Shown: piece after piece, positions 44,950 through 54,039 of the stretch
Numbering within the stretch: position 1 is the first letter of the stretch
How the letters are laid out: every line of letters starts with the position of its first letter
Source: Nocardia macrotermitis
GTDB taxonomy: Bacteria; Actinomycetota; Actinomycetes; Mycobacteriales; Mycobacteriaceae
Length of the DNA stretch: 64,000 bases
Reading direction: 5' to 3'
Assembly: GCF_009604405.1 (NCBI RefSeq)
Contig: NZ_WEGK01000025.1
Location: 1 to 64,000, forward strand
The notes under the pieces: model-generated
What the model saw: only the letters and a program-made list of their open reading frames with translations
Databases searched by the model: none
Told to the model about the DNA's origin: nothing
Position numbers and translations under genes: made by a program

Positions 44950-45915
44950 ATGACCGATCAGACGACCGCCACGATGCGCGCGGTGCGATTCCACGAGTAC
45001 GGCGAGGCCGACACGGTGCTGCGGTGCGAGACCGTGCCGGTACCCGAGCCCGGACCGGGGCGGATCCGGGTGGCCGTGCACGCATGCGGACTCGCACCGG
45101 CCGATTGGGCGCTGTGCGGCGGCCTGTTCGCGGGCGCACTGCCCCGGGGGATCGGGATAGACGTGTCCGGCACGGTCGATGCCGTCGGCGCGGAGGTGAC
45201 CGGGGTCGAAATCGGTGACCTGGTGGTCGGGAACGCGGACTGGCGCGAGGCATCGTCCGCCGGAGCCGCGGATTACGCGATCATGGACCGCTGGACGCCG
45301 GTTCCCGCGGGCCTGGACCCGGTGCGGGCGGCGGCGTTGCCGATGGCGGTCGACACGGCCAACCTGCATCTCACGCTGCTCGGCATCGACCCGGACAAGA
45401 CGATTCTGATCCACGGCGCGGGCAGCACGATCGGATACGCGGCCACGCAGATCGCACTCGTGCGCGGCATGCGGGTGATCGCGACGGCCGGACCGACGCA
45501 CGCTCAGGGGCTGCGCGGCCTGGGCGCTGAAGTCACCTCCTACGGCGACGGAATGGTCGAACGCGTCCGCGACATCGCCGACGGGACAGTCGATCTGGTG
45601 TTGGACACCTCGCCGGTCGGTGGCGCGCTGCCGGATCTGATTCGGATCGCGGGCGATCCGACGCACGTGCTGACCTGCGGTGGCTCACTGCCCGAAGCCG
45701 CGGAACTCGGGGCGCGGGACAGTTTCCGCGAGCCTCGGCTCGAGCGCGTCGATGTGCTGCCCGAGTTCGCCCAACTCGCTGCGGCCGGTCGATTCGGCAT
45801 CCCGATCGCCGGTACGTTCCCGCTCGCGGAGTTCGGGAAGGCGCTCGAGATCAGTCGGGGCGGTAGTGCACGGGGCAAACTGCTGCTGATCCCCGAGGAG
45901 AACGGCAACAACTGA
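44950..45915 (+). CDS. NADP-dependent quinone-oxidoreductase-like MDR protein
   Basis: The 321-residue protein belongs to the medium-chain reductase family without structural zinc. It has a GroES-like N-terminal domain (VRFHEYGEADTVLRCE, GIDVSGTVDAVGAEV) and a Rossmann domain (ILIHGAGSTIGYAATQIALV). It probably reduces an enone or quinone using NADPH. Divergent from a TetR gene with a clear operator, it is likely induced by its substrate. Start ATG 44950 follows AGGAGATCCG. Confidence 0.88.
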   Translation: MTDQTTATMRAVRFHEYGEADTVLRCETVPVPEPGPGRIRVAVHACGLAPADWALCGGLFAGALPRGIGIDVSGTVDAVGAEVTGVEIGDLVVGNADWREASSAGAADYAIMDRWTPVPAGLDPVRAAALPMAVDTANLHLTLLGIDPDKTILIHGAGSTIGYAATQIALVRGMRVIATAGPTHAQGLRGLGAEVTSYGDGMVERVRDIADGTVDLVLDTSPVGGALPDLIRIAGDPTHVLTCGGSLPEAAELGARDSFREPRLERVDVLPEFAQLAAAGRFGIPIAGTFPLAEFGKALEISRGGSARGKLLLIPEENGNN

Positions 45916-45927
45916 GGGCCGACTGGG

Positions 45928-46530
45928 TCAGTCCGTGCTCGGCGCTGTTGCCTGCCGGGCGATCATGGCTACCAGGGTCGCGACGAGTTCCTCGGCGGTG
46001 ACCTGCCATTTTTCCTTGGTCAGGTGGCCGGTGAGTTCCATGGCGGTGATGCCGTGAACACTCGCGAGCAGGAGGGCGGCGAAGTGGGGGGCGCGGTCGG
46101 GGCCGACCAGATCCGTTATGAGAGTGAAGAATTCGGCTTCGGCCCGTTCGCCCGCCAGGGTTGCGTCGGCGACCACGGTCGGGTCGCCGACGGGGTATTC
46201 GAACATCAGGCGGTAGAGGTGCGGCTGGTCGCGGCCGATCGCCATCAACTCGGCCAGGGCTCGGCGCAGCATGTCGGGCGCGGGTAGCGCGGTCTGCGCG
46301 CGGACGGATCGCACCCGGTTCCCGAGGCGTTCGAGGGCTTCGGTGGCGACGGTGGTGAGCAGGCTGTCCTTGTCGGGGAAGTGGCGGTAGGGGGCGCCTC
46401 GGCTGACGCCCGCGCGCGCGGCGACCTCACGCAGGGTGACCGCGTCGGGGCCGCCGCTGTCCAGGAGTTCGGCGGCCGCGTCGAGGAGGGAACGGCGGGT
46501 GGCGGCGGCGGATTCCAGGCGGCTGACCAT
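45928..46530 (-). CDS. TetR-family repressor
   Basis: ATG 46530 is taken as the start; a longer frame would run into the operator region. The 200-residue product has the TetR DNA-binding segment LREVAARAGVSRGAPYRHFP and a ligand domain similar to the TetR_C_13/WHG type (HLYRLMFEYPVGDP). It ends 12 bases from the oxidoreductase stop. It is divergent from the SDR gene and probably represses it through the paired operators at 46548-46600. Confidence 0.87.
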   Translation of the reverse strand: MVSRLESAAATRRSLLDAAAELLDSGGPDAVTLREVAARAGVSRGAPYRHFPDKDSLLTTVATEALERLGNRVRSVRAQTALPAPDMLRRALAELMAIGRDQPHLYRLMFEYPVGDPTVVADATLAGERAEAEFFTLITDLVGPDRAPHFAALLLASVHGITAMELTGHLTKEKWQVTAEELVATLVAMIARQATAPSTD

Positions 46531-46547
46531 GGGATCCACATTACAGT

Positions 46548-46600
46548 TGACAGTGTCATCTGAAAAACCTACGGTCATTCAGGTGACAACGTCATCTGAA
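46548..46600. promoter_or_regulatory. paired TetR operators
   Basis: Two related sites lie 36 bases apart: TGACAGTGTCA-TCTGAA (46548-46564) and TGACAACGTCA-TCTGAA (46584-46600). Each has a TGAC/GTCA inverted repeat followed by the same TCTGAA. The first is a perfect 11-base palindrome. They fill the short gap between the divergent TetR and SDR genes. Confidence 0.75.
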
Positions 46601-47476
46601 ATTACGCCGAGTGCGCGAGAGTACGTCGTGGTGACCGGGGCCTCGACCGGGATCGGTGCGGCGACCGCGCGGGAGCTGGCGCGTCGGGGATTCCACGTCC
46701 TCGCCGGCGTGCGTCGCGACCGGGACGCCGACGCATTGCGCGCCGAACGCATCGAACCGGTCATCCTCGATGTCACCGAACCGGACCATATCGCGCGGCT
46801 GGCCACCCGCTTCGACGAGAACTCGCAGGCCGGGCCGCTGCGAGCGGTGGTGAACAATGCCGCCATCCAGCTCAACGCTCCCGTGGAGGCCCTGCCGCTG
46901 CCGCAGTGGCGACGGCAGTTCGAGGTCAACTTCTTCGGCCAGATCGCCGTCACCCAGGCCCTGCTGCCCGCGCTACTGCGCAGCTCCGGCCGGGTGATCA
47001 ACATGAGTTCGATCGGCGGGCGGGTCGCCATGCCCACCTACGGCCCTTATGCCGGAACGAAATTCGCGCTCGAAGCGGTCAGCGACGCACTGCGTCGGGA
47101 GGTGTCGCGGTTGGGTGTGCGGGTCGTCGTCATCGAGCCCGGCGCGGTCCGCACGCAGATGTCGGAGCGCGTGGTCACCACCGCGAGAGAACTCGCCGCC
47201 GAGATGTCGCCGGAGCACCGCGACCGCTACGGCAGCCTGATTCACGCCACCAACGCCCATTCCGCGGCGCACACCGGAGGCGGGAAGTCCGCCGAGTACG
47301 CGGCCCGGATCATCGCCGACGCCATCACCACCCGCAAACCCCGCACCCGCTACACCATCGGCCGCGACGCCGCCCTGATCACTCGCATGCTGCGCGTGAT
47401 GCCGGACCGAATGGTCGACCGCATCCTCGCTTCCAGTCTGCGGCCGTATTTCCCTACGGCAGTGGCGATTTCGTGA
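46583..47476 (+). CDS. short-chain dehydrogenase/reductase
   Basis: The 297-residue protein has the classical SDR marks: TGASTGIGAA cofactor loop, NNAA (VVNNAAIQ), catalytic Ser in NMSSIGG and Tyr-x-x-x-Lys in YAGTK. The only good in-frame start is GTG 46583, which falls at the edge of the second TetR operator, so repressor binding would cover the start codon. Substrate unknown. It is likely de-repressed when the divergent TetR binds its ligand. Confidence 0.87.
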   Translation: MTTSSEITPSAREYVVVTGASTGIGAATARELARRGFHVLAGVRRDRDADALRAERIEPVILDVTEPDHIARLATRFDENSQAGPLRAVVNNAAIQLNAPVEALPLPQWRRQFEVNFFGQIAVTQALLPALLRSSGRVINMSSIGGRVAMPTYGPYAGTKFALEAVSDALRREVSRLGVRVVVIEPGAVRTQMSERVVTTARELAAEMSPEHRDRYGSLIHATNAHSAAHTGGGKSAEYAARIIADAITTRKPRTRYTIGRDAALITRMLRVMPDRMVDRILASSLRPYFPTAVAIS

Positions 47477-47525
47477 TCCTCCGCAGACCCGGCCGGCCGG
47501 ATACCTCGGCCGGGTGCGGCGGCGT

Positions 47526-48110
47526 TCAGCTCGGGCGGTAGCGGGCTCGGATGTGGAAGCGCTCGCCCTGCGGCCCGAGGATGCTGAGGAACTCGACGGG
47601 TTCGGGTTCCGCGTTGCCGAACCAATGCGGGAGGTGGGTGTCGAATTCGGCGACCTCGCCGGTGGACAGAATCAGATCCTGGTCACCGAGAACGACGCGG
47701 AGACGGCCGTTGAGGACGTAGAGCCAGTGGTAGCCCTCGTGCGATCGCGGATCGGGTTCGCGGTCGTAGCTTTCGGCGGGCAGGATCTGCTTGAACGCTT
47801 GCAGCCCACCGGGTTTGCGGGTGAGCGGGACGACGGTCATGCCGTGGCGGGTGAACGGCCTCGGATAGACCCGGGGATCGCCGGTTGCGGGTGCGCCGAC
47901 GAGTTCGTCGAGCGGCACCCGATAGGCGCGGGCCAGCGGTAACAACAGTTCCAGGCCGGGCCTGCGCTGCCCCGATTCGAGCCGCGACAACGTACTGACC
48001 GGAATCCCGGTCCGCTCGGACAACGTCGTCAACGTGAACCCGCCCCGCCGCCGCAACTCCCGCAGCCGCGGCCCCACCGCGGCCAGCACGGTGTCGAACT
48101 CCTCGGTCAT
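47526..48110 (-). CDS. XRE-family regulator with cupin domain
   Basis: ATG 48110 overlaps the stop of the upstream citrate-synthase-like gene (ATGA). The 194-residue protein has an XRE helix-turn-helix (FTLTTLSERTGIPVSTLSRL) at residues 25-44 and a C-terminal cupin (HEGYHWLYVLNGRLRVVLGD, FDTHLPHWFGN) that would sense a small molecule. Regulators of this type often control their own operon. Confidence 0.9.
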   Translation of the reverse strand: MTEEFDTVLAAVGPRLRELRRRGGFTLTTLSERTGIPVSTLSRLESGQRRPGLELLLPLARAYRVPLDELVGAPATGDPRVYPRPFTRHGMTVVPLTRKPGGLQAFKQILPAESYDREPDPRSHEGYHWLYVLNGRLRVVLGDQDLILSTGEVAEFDTHLPHWFGNAEPEPVEFLSILGPQGERFHIRARYRPS

Positions 48111-48751
48111 GGATTCACTGTCCCGCGATGGCCGGACGGGGTGATGGCCCGGGGTCGGATGAGGGTGTGCGAGGCGTATTCCTCCACGGCGTGCGCCAGC
48201 CAACCCGCGGTGGCGAAGAGGGTTTCGCCCGCGCCGGGGAGCAGGGTGCGGCCGACGGCCTGCGGTTCACGCTGGAAACGCAGCGGATCGCTGATCGCGA
48301 GCGCGGTGACCGCGACCTGGAGGCGGTCCAGCGGGAGCAGTCCGGCGGGCAGTCCGGTCTGTACCGTGCGGGCCGCCGCGACGGCGTCGGCCGGGCAGTG
48401 CCACGGGCCGCCGGGCGCGAATTCGCCACGCCAGAGCCACTCGGCGACCTCCTCGAAGCTGTGCTCGGCGGCCAGTTCCAGCGCGTCGCGGCCGCGATAG
48501 TACGGCCGGTCGCGGCCGAGGGTGGTGATCCGCGATTCGATCGCGATCTCGGTCGGTGCGGGTTTGCGCCGCGGGCGGCCGCGCCGGGCCAACTCCTCCA
48601 CCTCGGCCGGATCGAACATGCTGCGCCGACGTTCCGGATCGTAGCGGCGGTGCAGCACGCCCCGGCTGACGTAGGAGTACAGCGTCGCGGGCTGCACCCC
48701 GAGTCGTTCCGCGGCCGATCGGGCATCGATCCAGTCCATGGAATCGACCAT
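48107..48751 (-). CDS. HTH-citrate synthase-like protein, C-terminally truncated
   Basis: The 214-residue product opens with a MerR-like helix-turn-helix (RSAAERLGVQPATLYSYVSR) followed by the start of a citrate synthase fold (YYRGRDALELAAEHSFEEVA, LLPLDRLQVAVTALAISDP). HTH-fused citrate synthases of actinobacteria are roughly 370-400 residues. Here the chain ends after LIRPRAITPSGHRG, before the half that carries the catalytic His and Asp. It cannot be an active synthase. It is translationally coupled to the XRE-cupin gene. Decay or a new regulatory use are both possible. The start could also be GTG 48757 or ATG 48733. Confidence 0.7.
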   Translation of the reverse strand: MVDSMDWIDARSAAERLGVQPATLYSYVSRGVLHRRYDPERRRSMFDPAEVEELARRGRPRRKPAPTEIAIESRITTLGRDRPYYRGRDALELAAEHSFEEVAEWLWRGEFAPGGPWHCPADAVAAARTVQTGLPAGLLPLDRLQVAVTALAISDPLRFQREPQAVGRTLLPGAGETLFATAGWLAHAVEEYASHTLIRPRAITPSGHRGTVNP

Positions 48752-48907
48752 AATCACTGTTGATTCAGCACAATCGGTGGTTCATGGTCGATCCGGGATG
48801 ATCGTTGCCATCGGTGCGGCACCGAGACCGCCGCACCTCGGGTGATCGCACGGCCCCTGCGGTCGTATCCCGACCGACGGACTCGGATCCGTTGCGCCGC
48901 AATCGAA

Positions 48908-49207
48908 TCAATCGGTCGGCACGCCGGGGACGAACAGCAGTCGACGACGTAGTGCCGCTGCCGCCAGAGTTCGGGCCGGGGCATATTCGGGGGAGGCGTA
49001 CCAGTCGTTCAGATGCTGCATGGAGGGGAATTCGGCTATTACGATTCGGGCCGCAGGTGGCGGATCACCCTCGGGGACTTGGGGTTCGGCTCCTCTGGCG
49101 AGATACTTGCCACCGTAGGCGACGATCGACTTCGAGGCGATCTCCCGATAGCGGGCGGCTATCTCCTCGTCCAGGACCTCGACCTCGGAAATTACGTAGG
49201 CTGTCAC
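48908..49207 (-). CDS. DUF1330 domain protein
   Basis: GTG 49207 follows AGGAGAATTC. The 99-residue protein is a ferredoxin-like dimeric alpha/beta barrel of the DUF1330 type (TAYVISEVEVLDEEIAARY, PSMQHLNDWYASPEYAPART). Such proteins resemble small monooxygenases, but no activity is established. Confidence 0.85.
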   Translation of the reverse strand: MTAYVISEVEVLDEEIAARYREIASKSIVAYGGKYLARGAEPQVPEGDPPPAARIVIAEFPSMQHLNDWYASPEYAPARTLAAAALRRRLLFVPGVPTD

Positions 49208-49332
49208 GAATTCTCCTGTTCCAGTGGGTGTTCCGCACAGTTCGGATGCCGTGTCCGCCCACCTCACATCGAGCGGCAGCGGGTCCCGCCTGCTTCGAAG
49301 GTCAAGGCGGGCATCGGCTTCCGTATTCCGGA

Positions 49333-49887
49333 CTACGCGCCCCCGCCGGACGCCTCACCGGCGCGTTCGTGCAGCAGCAGGAACGAGTAGGCGGCGAGGG
49401 TCTGGGCGTCGGTGATCTCGCCGGTGCGGATCATGGTTTCGATGGTGTCGCGGGCGAACCAGGACATGCTCATGTCCTGTTCCTCGGGTTCGCGTTCGGG
49501 GTCGCCGTGGGTGAGGTCGGTGGCGAGGTAGACGCGGCCGCGTTGGGCGAGGGTGGCGGGGGCGGCGTCCAGGAGGCCCAGGTAGGTGAGGCGGGCGGCG
49601 CGCAGGCCGGTTTCCTCGCGGAGTTCGCGGTGAGCCAGGTCGACGGGGTCGGCGGCGGCGCGGTCGGGGAGAGTGCCCGCGGGGAATTCCCAGCGGCGCT
49701 GTCCCAGTGGATATCTGAACTGTTCCACCAGGAGCAGGCGGTCGTCCTCCCGCGGCACGATCATGGCGAAATCGGGGCGGGTGACCACGCCGTAGATGCC
49801 GGTGGATCCATCGGGGCGACGGATGTCGTCCTCCCGGACCTCCAGCCACGGATTGGTGTACACGGTGCGCGAACCGAGCGTCTCCAT
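49333..49887 (-). CDS. NUDIX hydrolase
   Basis: ATG 49887 starts a 184-residue protein similar to ADP-ribose pyrophosphatases: TVYTNPWLEVREDDI at the N-terminus and a Nudix box with AGTLPD and HRELREETGL, whose spacing is a few residues longer than the standard motif. It would hydrolyse a nucleoside diphosphate linked to another group using magnesium. Confidence 0.87.
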   Translation of the reverse strand: METLGSRTVYTNPWLEVREDDIRRPDGSTGIYGVVTRPDFAMIVPREDDRLLLVEQFRYPLGQRRWEFPAGTLPDRAAADPVDLAHRELREETGLRAARLTYLGLLDAAPATLAQRGRVYLATDLTHGDPEREPEEQDMSMSWFARDTIETMIRTGEITDAQTLAAYSFLLLHERAGEASGGGA

Positions 49888-49984
49888 GCGGAAATTCTGC
49901 CCGAGGATCGCGCATGCCGCCGCGAGGGACGATCGTGGGCGGCCGACGAGCCGGGCCGATCGCTCCGGACCAGTCGCGACCCGA

Positions 49985-50272
49985 TCAGGCCGGGGCGGGG
50001 ACGTCGGCCGGGCGGGCGAGCAGATGGCCCCAGGCGCTGCGGGCTGCGGCGGCGGAGCCGTCGACGGCATCGACCGGCGGCTCCGCCCCGGCTAGCTCGA
50101 CCAGGGCGCGGGCCAGGCTCAGCGCCGGAACGCGGTGCTGACGTGCGGTTTCCAGGATTTCGGCGAACGCATCGGCAGGGCTGTACCGGCGCAGGGCGAC
50201 CAGCACACCCTCGGCGGTGTCGAGCATGCGGGCATCGTTGCGGTGGAAGGTTTCGATCGCGGGTTGCGTCAT
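49985..50272 (-). CDS. ANTAR-domain protein
   Basis: ATG 50272 follows AGGAGACTGAGC. The 95-residue product is nearly only an ANTAR-like helical domain (TAEGVLVALRRYSPADAFAE, then RQHRVPALSLARALVELA). ANTAR domains bind paired hexaloop RNA hairpins to prevent termination. Many ANTAR proteins carry a sensor domain such as GAF; none is present here. Confidence 0.72.
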   Translation of the reverse strand: MTQPAIETFHRNDARMLDTAEGVLVALRRYSPADAFAEILETARQHRVPALSLARALVELAGAEPPVDAVDGSAAAARSAWGHLLARPADVPAPA

Positions 50273-50696
50273 GCTGCTCAGTCTCCTGCGGCGTCGTTGC
50301 CGGTCGATGATGTGTATGTGACGAACGGTGCGCAGGGTGCCACCGGTTGTGAGCACAGAGGTGTGCCACCGCGAAATACGAAGGGGCCACCCACTCGACA
50401 GGGTTTCGACAACGCACGAGATGTTCCGGGTACGGACGGCCACCCGGGAGCCCACACGTGCCGCGGGTGACCCGGTCGACCCCGGTGCGTACGGAAACGA
50501 CCGAGATCAGAAGCCTGTATTCATGCAGGAGCCTCACCCTACGAGGTGCTGACAATGCCATATTGAGGCCGGTCGCGCCGGAAGTCAAGCAAGATCATTT
50601 CCCGTGTCCGGGAGTTCGAGAGCCGTTGTGCATCAGTCGGTTTCGGCCCGGTGCGGGCGGGGCGGAGGTGTCGGTGCCCGTCGTTAGGCTGCGCGC
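50273..50696. other. intergenic region, nothing identified
   Basis: This 424-base gap lies between the divergent ANTAR and methyltransferase genes. I see no supported coding frame and no clear repeat; it presumably holds both promoters. Confidence 0.5.
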
Positions 50697-51353
50697 GTGG
50701 ACGAATCGAAGCTCGTGGAACATCCGGACATACCCACCACCAGGACGGGCTACGACGACGTGGCCGAGCTGTACGCGGACATGTTCGCCGACGCGCTGGC
50801 CGCACAGCCGTTCGACCGCGCCATACTGGGCGCGTTCGCGGATCGGGTACGGGCCGCCGGGGCCGGGCCGGTGCTCGATGTCGGCTGCGGTCCCGGGCGG
50901 ATCACCACGTATCTGGACTCGCTGGGGCTGGACGTGTCGGGGATCGATCTGTCGCCGGAGATGATCCGGCTGGCCCGCGCCGACCGTCCGGATCTGCGCT
51001 ACGAGATCGGCACAATGGAACAGTTGCCGCTCGATGATGCCGCGGTCGCCGGTCTGCTGAGCTGGTACAGCATCATCCACCTGCCGCCGGAACGGGTGCC
51101 CGGGGTGCTGGCCGAATTCGCGCGGGTGCTGCGGCCGGGCGGGCAGCTGGTGATGGGTTTCCAGGCCGCGGACGACGAATCGGTCGAGGTGCAGCCGTAC
51201 GACCACCGGGTCACGACCTCCTACCGCTGGTCCGCCCGCGCGATGACGGAACTGCTACGCCCGCACAGATTTTCGGTGATCGCCCGGATGCACCGCGAAC
51301 CCGATCCGGACGAACGCACCCCGCACTGGTACCTGATCGCAACCCGGGAATGA
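50697..51353 (+). CDS. class I SAM-dependent methyltransferase
   Basis: GTG 50697 opens a 218-residue protein. The SAM-binding motif I is VLDVGCGPGRIT at residues 61-72, followed by an acidic strand end (SGIDLSPEMIRLA) and LPLDDAAVAGLLSWYSIIHL. The acceptor cannot be predicted. It stands alone between the ANTAR gene and the oxidoreductase gene. Confidence 0.88.
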   Translation: MDESKLVEHPDIPTTRTGYDDVAELYADMFADALAAQPFDRAILGAFADRVRAAGAGPVLDVGCGPGRITTYLDSLGLDVSGIDLSPEMIRLARADRPDLRYEIGTMEQLPLDDAAVAGLLSWYSIIHLPPERVPGVLAEFARVLRPGGQLVMGFQAADDESVEVQPYDHRVTTSYRWSARAMTELLRPHRFSVIARMHREPDPDERTPHWYLIATRE

Positions 51354-51539
51354 CGCCGGGGCGAACCCCTGACGCATCGAAATCCAACCGGGCACTCACT
51401 CGGGAGACCGCCATCCGCATGGCGGCCGCGGCTACGACGACCGCAACGCGACCGGTCCGGGACTCTTCACAACAGCGGCCGCCCGAAACGACTCACTCGA
51501 GCAGCGGCGATCGCCACCGAATTCGTGATATCCAGGGCT

Positions 51540-53075
51540 ATGCGAACCTCGTACGACGTGGTGATCGTCGGCGGCGGCCACAACGGGCTGGTCGCCGCGG
51601 CGTATCTGGCCCGGGCCGGACGTTCGGTGCTGCTGCTCGAACGCGGCCCGCACACCGGCGGCGCGGCGGTCTCCGAGCGAGTCTTCCCGGAATTCGACGC
51701 GCGGCTGTCCCGCTATTCGTATCTGGTGAGTCTGCTGCCGCGGCGGATCGTCGAGGATCTGGGGCTGCGGTTCGCCACTCGGCGGCGGCGGATCTCGTCG
51801 TACACACCGGTCGGGTCGGCGGGTCTGCTGGTGGATACGGGGGATTCGGCTCGGACGCGGGAGAGTTTCCGCCGGCTCACCGGTTCGGATGCCGATTTCC
51901 GGGCGTGGGAGCGGTTCTACGGCATGACCGGACGGTTGGCGGAGCGGGTGTTTCCGACGCTCACCGAACCGCTGCCCACGCGGGACGAATTACGAAGTGT
52001 CATAGCTGATTCCGAGACTTGGGAGGCAATCTTCGAGCGGCCGCTCGGTGAGACGATCGAGCGCGACTTCGCCGACGACACGGTGCGCGGGGTCGTGCTG
52101 ACCGACGCGTTGATCGGGACGTTCACCCATGCGCACGATCCGTCGCTGCGACAGAACCGCTGCTTCCTCTATCACGTGATCGGCGGCGGGACCGGGGACT
52201 GGGACGTGCCGATCGGCGGGATGGGCGCGCTGACCGATGCGCTCGCCACGGCCGCGCGGGCCGCCGGGGCGGAGATCCTCGTGGACAGCGCGGTGCAGGC
52301 GATCGAAACCGACGGCCGCACAGCGGAAGTCCGGTTCGCAGGTGGCACGGTCGGCGCGCGACATGTGCTGGTGAACGCCGCGCCGCACGAAATGGCAAGG
52401 CTGCTCGGCGATTCCGCGCCGCCGAAGCCCGAGGGCGCGCAGCTCAAGGTGAACATGCTGCTGAATCGGCTGCCCCGACTGCGCGATGATGTCGATCCGC
52501 GGGCGGCGTTCGCGGGGACATTCCATATCGCAGAGTCGTATTCGCAGTTGGAGCGCGCTTATCGGGATGCCGAGGCCGGGAGCGCACCGGCCCTGCCGCC
52601 GTCGGAGATCTACTGCCACACCCTCACCGATCCCTCGATCCTGGGACCCGAGCTGACCGCGCGCGGTATGCACACCTTGACGTTGTTCGGGTTGCACACT
52701 CCGGCAAGGCTTTTCGCCGAGGATCACGATCGCGTGAAACGGGATGTTCTCGATGCGACGTTGGCTGCGCTGGATTCCGTTCTGGCCGAACCGATTCGGG
52801 ACTGTCTGGCCACCGACTCCGCGGGCCGGAGCTGCCTCGAGGCCCGAAGCCCACTGGATCTCGAACAAGAGGTCGGTCTGCCCGGCGGACACATCTTCCA
52901 CGGCGATCTGAGCTTCCCCTACCGCACCGACGACGATCCCGATCCCGCCGCCCGCTGGGGTGTGCGGACCGAGCATCGCAACGTCTTCCGCTGCGGCGCG
53001 GGCACGGTTCGAGGCGGCGGGGTCAGCGGTATCGGCGGACACAACGCGGCCCTGGCGGTACTCGAAAGCCGTTGA
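51540..53075 (+). CDS. phytoene-desaturase-like FAD-dependent oxidoreductase
   Basis: ATG 51540 gives a 511-residue protein with an N-terminal FAD-binding motif (YDVVIVGGGHNGLVAAAYLA), a GG-doublet region (GPHTGGAAVSE) and the C-terminal FAD segment VRGGGVSGIGGHNAAL. It resembles the NAD(P)/FAD-dependent proteins related to PYROXD2 and carotenoid desaturases. No carotenoid genes are near, so substrate is open. Confidence 0.86.
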   Translation: MRTSYDVVIVGGGHNGLVAAAYLARAGRSVLLLERGPHTGGAAVSERVFPEFDARLSRYSYLVSLLPRRIVEDLGLRFATRRRRISSYTPVGSAGLLVDTGDSARTRESFRRLTGSDADFRAWERFYGMTGRLAERVFPTLTEPLPTRDELRSVIADSETWEAIFERPLGETIERDFADDTVRGVVLTDALIGTFTHAHDPSLRQNRCFLYHVIGGGTGDWDVPIGGMGALTDALATAARAAGAEILVDSAVQAIETDGRTAEVRFAGGTVGARHVLVNAAPHEMARLLGDSAPPKPEGAQLKVNMLLNRLPRLRDDVDPRAAFAGTFHIAESYSQLERAYRDAEAGSAPALPPSEIYCHTLTDPSILGPELTARGMHTLTLFGLHTPARLFAEDHDRVKRDVLDATLAALDSVLAEPIRDCLATDSAGRSCLEARSPLDLEQEVGLPGGHIFHGDLSFPYRTDDDPDPAARWGVRTEHRNVFRCGAGTVRGGGVSGIGGHNAALAVLESR

Positions 53076-53217
53076 GCTGCAATCTGATTCCGAGTCGATT
53101 CGCAGCGCATGGCAGCACCGGTCACCCCGATCGCCGGCGCACCCCGCACCGCCAACGTCGCGATCGCCGGAGCACACGGGAATCTCGACGCGCATCGCCC
53201 CGGGCTCATCACGAATC

Positions 53218-53994
53218 TCAACGCAAGACGGAACGAATCACCAAGGTACGCAACGGCAGATCGAACTCACCCGCACCGAGCCCGGGGACGCCGCGCAGGT
53301 AGGTGGCGATCTTCTCCAGCAACGCGGCCCGCTCCCCCGCCGAGATCACCAACGTGTGCGAGTGCGTGCCGATCGTCGCGGTGAGGCTCTCGACGGTCCG
53401 GCGCTGCGTATGCGGGAAATCGGCCCGCACGAACTCCTCGAACAGCGGATGCGTCACGATCCCGCTGGAGGTGCGGGTCTGGAAGGAGACCGTCGAACGC
53501 GAGAGCCGATCCAGCTCGGCCACCCATTCGACCTCGACATCGTGCATGTTCCAGAACGCGGCGAACACCCCACCGGGCCGCAGCACCCGGGCGATCTCCG
53601 GAAACGCGCGTTCCTGATCGAACCAGTGCAGCGCCTGCCCGACGACGACCGCATCCACCGAATCATCGTGCAGCGGAATGGCTTCCGCCGTCCCCGACAA
53701 CGCCGTCACCTCCCGACACCCCCGCCGGAACTCCGCGAGCATCGCCGCGTCCGGCTCCACTGCGGTGACCCGGGCCCCGGCCGCGAGCAACCCCGCGGTC
53801 AGTTTGCCGGTACCGGCGGCCAGATCGAGCACCTCGGGTTCGCGCGCACCGAGCGGTTCCAGCGCCCACCGGATGCCCGCGAGCGGATAGTCCGGGCGAT
53901 GCTCCGCGTAGGCGATCGCCTCGGGCCCGAACGACGCCGCCCGCCGCGCCCGCAGCTCGGTATCGTCCGCACTCCATTCATCAGCAGTGGTCAT
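53218..53994 (-). CDS. class I SAM-dependent methyltransferase
   Basis: ATG 53994 follows GGAAGGATCGGG. The 258-residue protein has motif I VLDLAAGTGKLT, acidic VTAVEPDAAMLAEF, and the pattern VVVGQALHWFD followed by EIARVLRPGG common in UbiE/YcgJ-like enzymes. Substrate unknown. Its start lies 46 bases from the stop of the upstream membrane protein gene on the same strand, so they may be cotranscribed. Confidence 0.88.
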   Translation of the reverse strand: MTTADEWSADDTELRARRAASFGPEAIAYAEHRPDYPLAGIRWALEPLGAREPEVLDLAAGTGKLTAGLLAAGARVTAVEPDAAMLAEFRRGCREVTALSGTAEAIPLHDDSVDAVVVGQALHWFDQERAFPEIARVLRPGGVFAAFWNMHDVEVEWVAELDRLSRSTVSFQTRTSSGIVTHPLFEEFVRADFPHTQRRTVESLTATIGTHSHTLVISAGERAALLEKIATYLRGVPGLGAGEFDLPLRTLVIRSVLR

Positions 53995-54039
53995 CCCGAT
54001 CCTTCCGGCTCGTCCCCGCGACCATCCCGGCAAGCCATG

